A stretch of DNA of 19,658 nt from positions 1-19,658 of the forward strand of contig JARRRL010000007.1 in NCBI GenBank assembly GCA_037380725.1. Reading direction: 5' to 3'. How positions within the stretch are numbered: the stretch's first letter is position 1; every line of letters starts with the position of its first letter. This document shows positions 15,854-19,658 of the stretch, piece after piece. The notes under the pieces were generated by a model that was not told where the DNA came from, made no database searches, and saw nothing but the letters and a program-made list of their open reading frames with translations. The translations under genes were made by a program, and so were the position numbers. Source of the stretch: JARRRL01 sp037380725 (GTDB taxonomy: Bacteria > Pseudomonadota > Gammaproteobacteria > Pseudomonadales > JANQJO01).

Positions 15854-17629
15854 ATGAATCCCTTACATTCCGTTGATCAATTTTGTACTCAGACTTCAAA
15901 TCAAACGCCGTTTAAACAATCTGTCTCGCATTCAGATATTATGTCAACATGCTCACCAATTGTGCAGCGTAATCGAACCCCCTCTCCCATCGAGCCACAG
16001 TGTAAACCGTTGAGTAAACCGCTGAACGGTACCGCTAATGCGAATACACCGGTTTACCTGCTCAACATAACACCGAAATTATCTGATCAAGCGTTCACAC
16101 AACTTGACTCCAAAGATTCGACACCCTTAACACCAACGGATACGAGTTCCGATGACTCTGACGAACCCGAATCACATGCGCTCATCCCGCAACACATCAC
16201 CTTTACATCACCCTCTCTAGCGGAAAAACTCCCGGACTGGATCTATCATCGTTTACGCAATCTACCCAAAGTGATTCACCACCTCCACGTGAAAGGTTCT
16301 ACGCCATTGATATTGCTGATTCACGATCGATTAACAAAAAACCAAAACATACGACACATCCCCACAAGCCATCAACTGGCTAACGAACTGAGCATACGTA
16401 ATCACCAAACTTCCAAATCCGCAGAGAGTGGTGAATTAATGGCTCAACCCGATCTCGCCACTTACCGTGAACAATATGCCGCGCTGAGTAATATTTCGAA
16501 AACACCCAAAGGTGCCCTGCTCACTTATTATCAACTGATGCTTGAACAAGCAGCACACGGCGTTACTTACGTGGAATTCCGCACAGGATTACCGCAGGAC
16601 TGCGATCCAGAAGAGTTTATATTAAACAGCGTTCGCGGTTGCCAGGAAGCACAACGGCATTTAGTCATTGAAAACAAATCCATTGATTTTGGTATTTTGT
16701 TACTGATTAATAGAGGCAATAAGACACACGCAAACACCCAAAGTGGTTTACCCGAAAACGTGCATCGCGGGCTCAGCATAGCGCAAACCGCCATTGCATT
16801 GCGACAAGCGGGTCATCCGATTGTGGGTATTGACTTAGCCGGCAATGAAAAAGACCACGCGGTTACCGATTTTGCCCCAGTGTTTAAGCGTATTCACGCT
16901 TACAACGCAAATCCCAACACCTCACCAGACAAACGCTTGGGTATCACGATTCACGCCGGTGAGACTAAAAGCTCTCGCGATCAAGCTCAACGCGTACTAT
17001 CAGGTTATGAATCCGTCGCCGCCGCCGTGGATCTCGGATGGTCACGCCACACCCCTTTACGAATCGGGCATGGTGCGCAAATTATTGGCCACCCCGCCAT
17101 CGCTATCGCGTTTTCGAAATACCGAAAAAACACAAATATTGTCAATGATCCCATCTTTCGGCAGAACCTATTCAGAGCCGCCCCGCTTCTACGCACGCTG
17201 CACGAAAGACAGATTTGCCTAGAAACCTGCCCCACCAGTAATGTACAAACAAACGCAGTCAACAATTATGAACAACATCCAGTACGGTTTTTCGACGCTT
17301 TGGGTTTATCCGTTACGGTAAATCCTGATAATACAATAATTTCACAAACCGACGCTACCAATGAGTATGTCAACCTGTTCAAACACCAGGGGTTTTATTT
17401 ACCCAAGGCACGCCCCCTCCAACAGAAAGCCGCCATGCATCGTTTTGAGTCTTTCATGAACCGCTGCTATATACACGGCATCCGTGCCGCTTTTATTTTT
17501 AATGAGCTGAAAAAAGAAAAATTGTTATCACACCACGTCGCCTTCACCTATGAACATCCTGATAAGTATAGGGCTGGCGATTACACAAGCCCCCCTTCTA
17601 CAAAACATGGAGCCCAATTAAACATATGA
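15854..17629 (+). CDS. Adenosine-deaminase-family metal hydrolase with long disordered N-terminus
   Basis: A divergent member of the adenosine/AMP deaminase superfamily. The first 120 or so residues are Ser/Thr/Pro/Asn-rich without any known domain. The catalytic domain follows: PKVIHHLHVKGS (138-149) with metal ligands His143 and His145, YVEFRTG (239-245), GIDLAGNE (325-332), ITIHAGE (364-370) with His367 as ligand and Glu370 as proton donor, RIGHG (403-407) with His406, LETCPTSN (456-463), and NPDN (490-493) with Asp492 as the last ligand. In classical ADAs this is NTDD; here the second Asp is Asn493, so base recognition may differ. At 591 residues it is far longer than typical bacterial Add (about 340). 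AAGGTG lies 6 bases before ATG. No signal peptide. Substrate unknown; adenosine is only the default guess. Confidence 0.82.
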   Translation: MNPLHSVDQFCTQTSNQTPFKQSVSHSDIMSTCSPIVQRNRTPSPIEPQCKPLSKPLNGTANANTPVYLLNITPKLSDQAFTQLDSKDSTPLTPTDTSSDDSDEPESHALIPQHITFTSPSLAEKLPDWIYHRLRNLPKVIHHLHVKGSTPLILLIHDRLTKNQNIRHIPTSHQLANELSIRNHQTSKSAESGELMAQPDLATYREQYAALSNISKTPKGALLTYYQLMLEQAAHGVTYVEFRTGLPQDCDPEEFILNSVRGCQEAQRHLVIENKSIDFGILLLINRGNKTHANTQSGLPENVHRGLSIAQTAIALRQAGHPIVGIDLAGNEKDHAVTDFAPVFKRIHAYNANPNTSPDKRLGITIHAGETKSSRDQAQRVLSGYESVAAAVDLGWSRHTPLRIGHGAQIIGHPAIAIAFSKYRKNTNIVNDPIFRQNLFRAAPLLRTLHERQICLETCPTSNVQTNAVNNYEQHPVRFFDALGLSVTVNPDNTIISQTDATNEYVNLFKHQGFYLPKARPLQQKAAMHRFESFMNRCYIHGIRAAFIFNELKKEKLLSHHVAFTYEHPDKYRAGDYTSPPSTKHGAQLNI

Positions 17630-17685
17630 CAGTAGTCATTCTCATTGATCATCATTACATTGAAAAAAACTAGAAAGAGTCAAGA

Positions 17686-18582
17686 TTAACGCTTCACAAA
17701 CGCAATCGTCATGCGATCCGATTCGCCCACAGCTCGATATCGCGCTTCACACGATTTTTGTTCTGTAGACACGGCTTTTTTGCACGTCCGTAAAGTGGGC
17801 GGTAAACTCCACACCCCATCGGGATAGTCTTTTTTGTCTTTTGAATTCGCGTTCACCTCCGAACGATCCAACACCTGAAATCCCGCTTGTTCAGCCAAGG
17901 CTACGACATACTTTTCTGTCACATAGCCCGTCTTTTTCATCGTCTCCAGATCCGTGCCAGGCGTCGCGCGGTGCTCAGTAACTCCCAGAACGCCACCCGG
18001 TTTTAGCATACGGAAAAAAACGCGAAACATCCCTTCCGCATTATTATCTTTTACCCAATTATGCACATTCCGAAAGGTCAACACGCGATCCACCGTTCCA
18101 GGCGGCGCAATCGTCGTGCGCTCCGGCACCGACAGCTCAGTCACCACGACATGATCATAAACAGCGGGCTCCGCTTGTAACTTTTTCAAGAAATTCAATT
18201 GATATTTTTTTCTCCACGACGGCGTCTGATCCGTTGATAGCGCGAAACCCGCCGCATAGTAAACACCTTTGTCTCGTAGCCAAGGCGCGAGAATTTCCGT
18301 GTACCAACCGCCTCCAGGCCAAATTTCCACAACCGTGTGTTGTGGCTGCACATCAAAAAAACGCAAAGTCTCAGCAGGGTGTCGATACAAATCTCGAGAA
18401 CGATTGCTGGGAGAACGATGCGCCCCCTTCAAATCCAGCTCAAGCCGCACGGTCTCAGCGTTTGTAGACGTCTTCGCAGCTTGGCGCGGAACCTCGGCCA
18501 AGGCGACGACCGCAGGCACACTCATACACAGCGCCACCCCCAATCCGAGACATGCCCGAGCACACCACTTCGAATACATCAT
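17686..18582 (-). CDS. Exported class I SAM-dependent methyltransferase-like protein (COG4798 type)
   Basis: A Rossmann-type methyltransferase fold with a signal peptide. The N-terminus has a hydrophobic segment (LGLGVALCMSVPAVVALA) with predicted cleavage at ALA|E, so the protein is probably periplasmic. Motif I is VVEIWPGGGWYTEILAP, typical of the predicted-methyltransferase family COG4798. Later motifs are VLTFRNVHNWV and RMLKPGGVLGVTEHR. The ATG at 18582 is used because GGAG (18593-18590) lies 7 bases upstream; an upstream ATG at 18609 adds an unrelated leader. It lies 72 bases after yceI on the same strand, so it may be co-transcribed with it. How SAM would be available outside the cytoplasm is unclear, and the true substrate is unknown. 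Confidence 0.83.
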   Translation of the reverse strand: MMYSKWCARACLGLGVALCMSVPAVVALAEVPRQAAKTSTNAETVRLELDLKGAHRSPSNRSRDLYRHPAETLRFFDVQPQHTVVEIWPGGGWYTEILAPWLRDKGVYYAAGFALSTDQTPSWRKKYQLNFLKKLQAEPAVYDHVVVTELSVPERTTIAPPGTVDRVLTFRNVHNWVKDNNAEGMFRVFFRMLKPGGVLGVTEHRATPGTDLETMKKTGYVTEKYVVALAEQAGFQVLDRSEVNANSKDKKDYPDGVWSLPPTLRTCKKAVSTEQKSCEARYRAVGESDRMTIAFVKR

Positions 18583-18654
18583 CGACACACTCCAAAATCG
18601 ATCAAACATGATTTACTGCATTTATACCAACGCAACTGCGTGCCTTTTATGCGG

Positions 18655-19278
18655 TCACATACGAATCCCTTCCACATACAAGTGCACTTGCGCCACCTGA
18701 GAAGCTGGTCCCAAATCGTAGTCAATACCAAAATCTTTTAATCGAATTTCTGTGGTGGCGGCAAAACCTTGTCGATACCCACCCCACGGATCCGAACCAC
18801 CGCCCACATACTCCGCCGCCAGGGTCACTTCTCGGGTCACGCCTTTTAAGGTAAAATCACCTATGATCTGAGCTTTGCCGGATTTCTTATCCAATCCCTC
18901 AATGCGTTTACTCACAAAAGTCGCTTTCGGAAATTTACTCACATTGAAAAATTCTTCGCTCCGTAAATGCTTATCACGTTCCGCGTGATTGGAATCGAGA
19001 CTGGACACATCAATCGTCACATTTACACTGGATTTTTCAGGATTTTTATCATCCAATACAAAACTGCCCTCAAACGTATTAAACTGACCCAAAAGCCAGC
19101 TGAAACCCAAATGCTGAATTTTAAATTGGATGAACGCGTGCGCACCTTTGGTATCGATGATGTATTTGTCCGCTGCGCGAACCTCATTTAAACCAACCAC
19201 AAACAGCAAACTCAAGCCTAACAATGCAGCCCATCCATGTCGTTTTACCGTATCAAATTTTTCCACCTGTATGCCCAT
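18655..19278 (-). CDS. yceI: YceI family periplasmic lipid/quinone-binding protein
   Basis: YceI-family lipocalin-like beta-barrel proteins bind isoprenoids or other hydrophobic ligands in the periplasm. The 207 residues start with a signal peptide (WAALLGLSLLFVVGLNEVRA, cleavage before ADKY). The mature part is strongly similar to E. coli YceI: KGAHAFIQFKIQHLGFSWL, NHAERDKHLRSEEFFN, FPKATFVSKRIEG, GDFTLKGVTREVTL, DPWGGYRQGF and LKDFGIDYDLGPAS. As in E. coli, where yceJ (a cytochrome b561) sits beside yceI, a b561 gene ends just upstream on the same strand. A 17-bp tandem repeat lies 18 bases before the ATG. The ribosome-binding site AAGGGA is about 9-10 bases from the ATG. Confidence 0.95.
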   Translation of the reverse strand: MGIQVEKFDTVKRHGWAALLGLSLLFVVGLNEVRAADKYIIDTKGAHAFIQFKIQHLGFSWLLGQFNTFEGSFVLDDKNPEKSSVNVTIDVSSLDSNHAERDKHLRSEEFFNVSKFPKATFVSKRIEGLDKKSGKAQIIGDFTLKGVTREVTLAAEYVGGGSDPWGGYRQGFAATTEIRLKDFGIDYDLGPASQVAQVHLYVEGIRM

Positions 19279-19295
19279 GGTTCCAGTCCCTTATA

Positions 19296-19329
19296 CGTTT
19301 TATCGTTTTATCCGTTTTATCGTTTTAAA
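19296..19329. repeat. 17-bp tandem repeat upstream of yceI
   Basis: cgttttatcgttttatc (19296-19312) is followed directly by a copy matching at 15 of 17 bases (19313-19329). Each unit contains two CGTTTTA cores at 8/9-bp spacing, so four cores occur in total. On the yceI strand it is an A-rich leader segment ending 18 bases before the ATG. Confidence 0.85.
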
Positions 19330-19428
19330 AACAGACTTAAAAAGTTTACATTTTAAAAATATACAACCATCACGATGGGCCACGGTCAACACGTCAACCA
19401 CAGCCGAATCACGGATACGTCCATCGAC

Positions 19429-19457
19429 AATATATCCAACAAAAGGGGTGATCACAA
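19429..19457 (-). promoter_or_regulatory. Candidate sigma-70 promoter for yceI
   Basis: On the minus strand TTGTGA (19457-19452), a 17-bp spacer and TATATT (19434-19429) lie between the cytochrome b561 gene and yceI. The -10 matches at 5 of 6 bases and the -35 at 4 of 6. The leader would be about 145 bases and includes the 17-bp repeat. Read-through from the b561 gene is also possible. Confidence 0.3.
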
Positions 19458-19519
19458 CATGAGAATTCCAACGGCATGCTCTAATTTTGTGATCGCGTAG
19501 GCAATCAAGCTACTCCACC

Positions 19520-19658
19520 TCATCGAAAAAATGGAAACATACGCTGCCAAACCGTACGCCCATGATATACCGCCATACCCGCATGACCCGCCGCCAGAGT
19601 CACCAATCCATACGCTCCCCACTTATGCAAGAGCCCCATAACATCTTCTTGGTTTTCC
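19520..19658 (-). CDS. Cytochrome b561, C-terminal fragment (5' end outside window)
   Basis: The last 45 codons of a membrane di-haem cytochrome are read on the minus strand from the right edge to TGA at 19522-19520. The segment MGLLHKWGAYGLVTLAAGHAGMAV has the spacing of His residues and the hydrophobic helix typical of the C-terminal part of bacterial cytochrome b561 (YceJ type), where H-K-W/Y-GAY...H is a haem-ligand region; it ends with YHGRTVWQRMFPFFR. Such proteins pass electrons from quinol across the inner membrane. The position upstream of yceI supports the call. Most of the gene is outside the window. Confidence 0.75.
   Translation of the reverse strand, partial: ENQEDVMGLLHKWGAYGLVTLAAGHAGMAVYHGRTVWQRMFPFFR

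Noticed and set aside
1..19658. CRISPR array, tRNA or rRNA genes, prophage or defence genes
   Set aside because: No regular repeat-spacer pattern, cloverleaf, rRNA sequence, phage structural gene or known defence domain was seen by eye.

Overview
The window looks like a chromosomal segment of a Gram-negative gammaproteobacterium. Envelope genes of that type are present: an osmoregulated periplasmic glucan protein (OpgG), an outer-membrane-type DUF3570 protein, a lipoprotein with a lipobox, and a YceI plus cytochrome b561 pair. LutABC and a BdlA-like soluble chemoreceptor agree with this. Several proteins carry long Ser/Thr/Pro-rich N-termini and there is an insertion-sequence remnant, which would suit a marine or host-associated lineage. 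That placement is a guess and no genus can be named from sequence alone.

Layout. 1-1449 (-): opgG, running off the left edge, with a 15-bp/pentapeptide repeat after its signal peptide. 1827-4323 (-): an overlapping three-gene operon, DUF4266 lipoprotein > DUF3570 predicted outer-membrane protein > ApbE-type flavin transferase. 4660-6909 (-): amylosucrase-like GH13 enzyme with a long N-terminal extension. 7319-8000: decayed IS4-family transposase. 8360-9733 (+): GH1 beta-glucosidase, convergent with 9776-10981 (-), a CaiB/BaiF-type CoA-transferase. 11151-14052 (+): lutABC, L-lactate oxidation. 14262-15566 (+): soluble PAS-PAS-MCP chemoreceptor. 15854-17629 (+): divergent adenosine-deaminase-family protein with a disordered N-terminus. 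17686-19658 (-): cytochrome b561 (partial) > yceI > exported methyltransferase.

The most interesting part is the DUF4266-DUF3570-ApbE operon. The DUF3570 protein contains D-S-L-T-G-A-T, an exact match to the ApbE flavinylation consensus Dxx(S/T)GA(S/T). The operon therefore appears to encode a flavin transferase together with its own outer-membrane-type substrate and a small Cys/Gly-tailed lipoprotein. The ApbE here has no signal peptide and has Gly where the usual metal-binding Asp of the AD motif should be. The Shine-Dalgarno of the DUF3570 gene lies inside the Gly codons of the lipoprotein tail. A covalently flavinylated outer-membrane redox module is the inference; none of it is proven by sequence.

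Other points: two unrelated cytosolic-type enzymes (amylosucrase-like and ADA-like) share MNP...Ser/Thr/Pro-rich extensions and could be secreted effectors, and the ADA-like protein has DN in place of the near-invariant DD. Promoters and hairpins are listed by eye and are weak calls.
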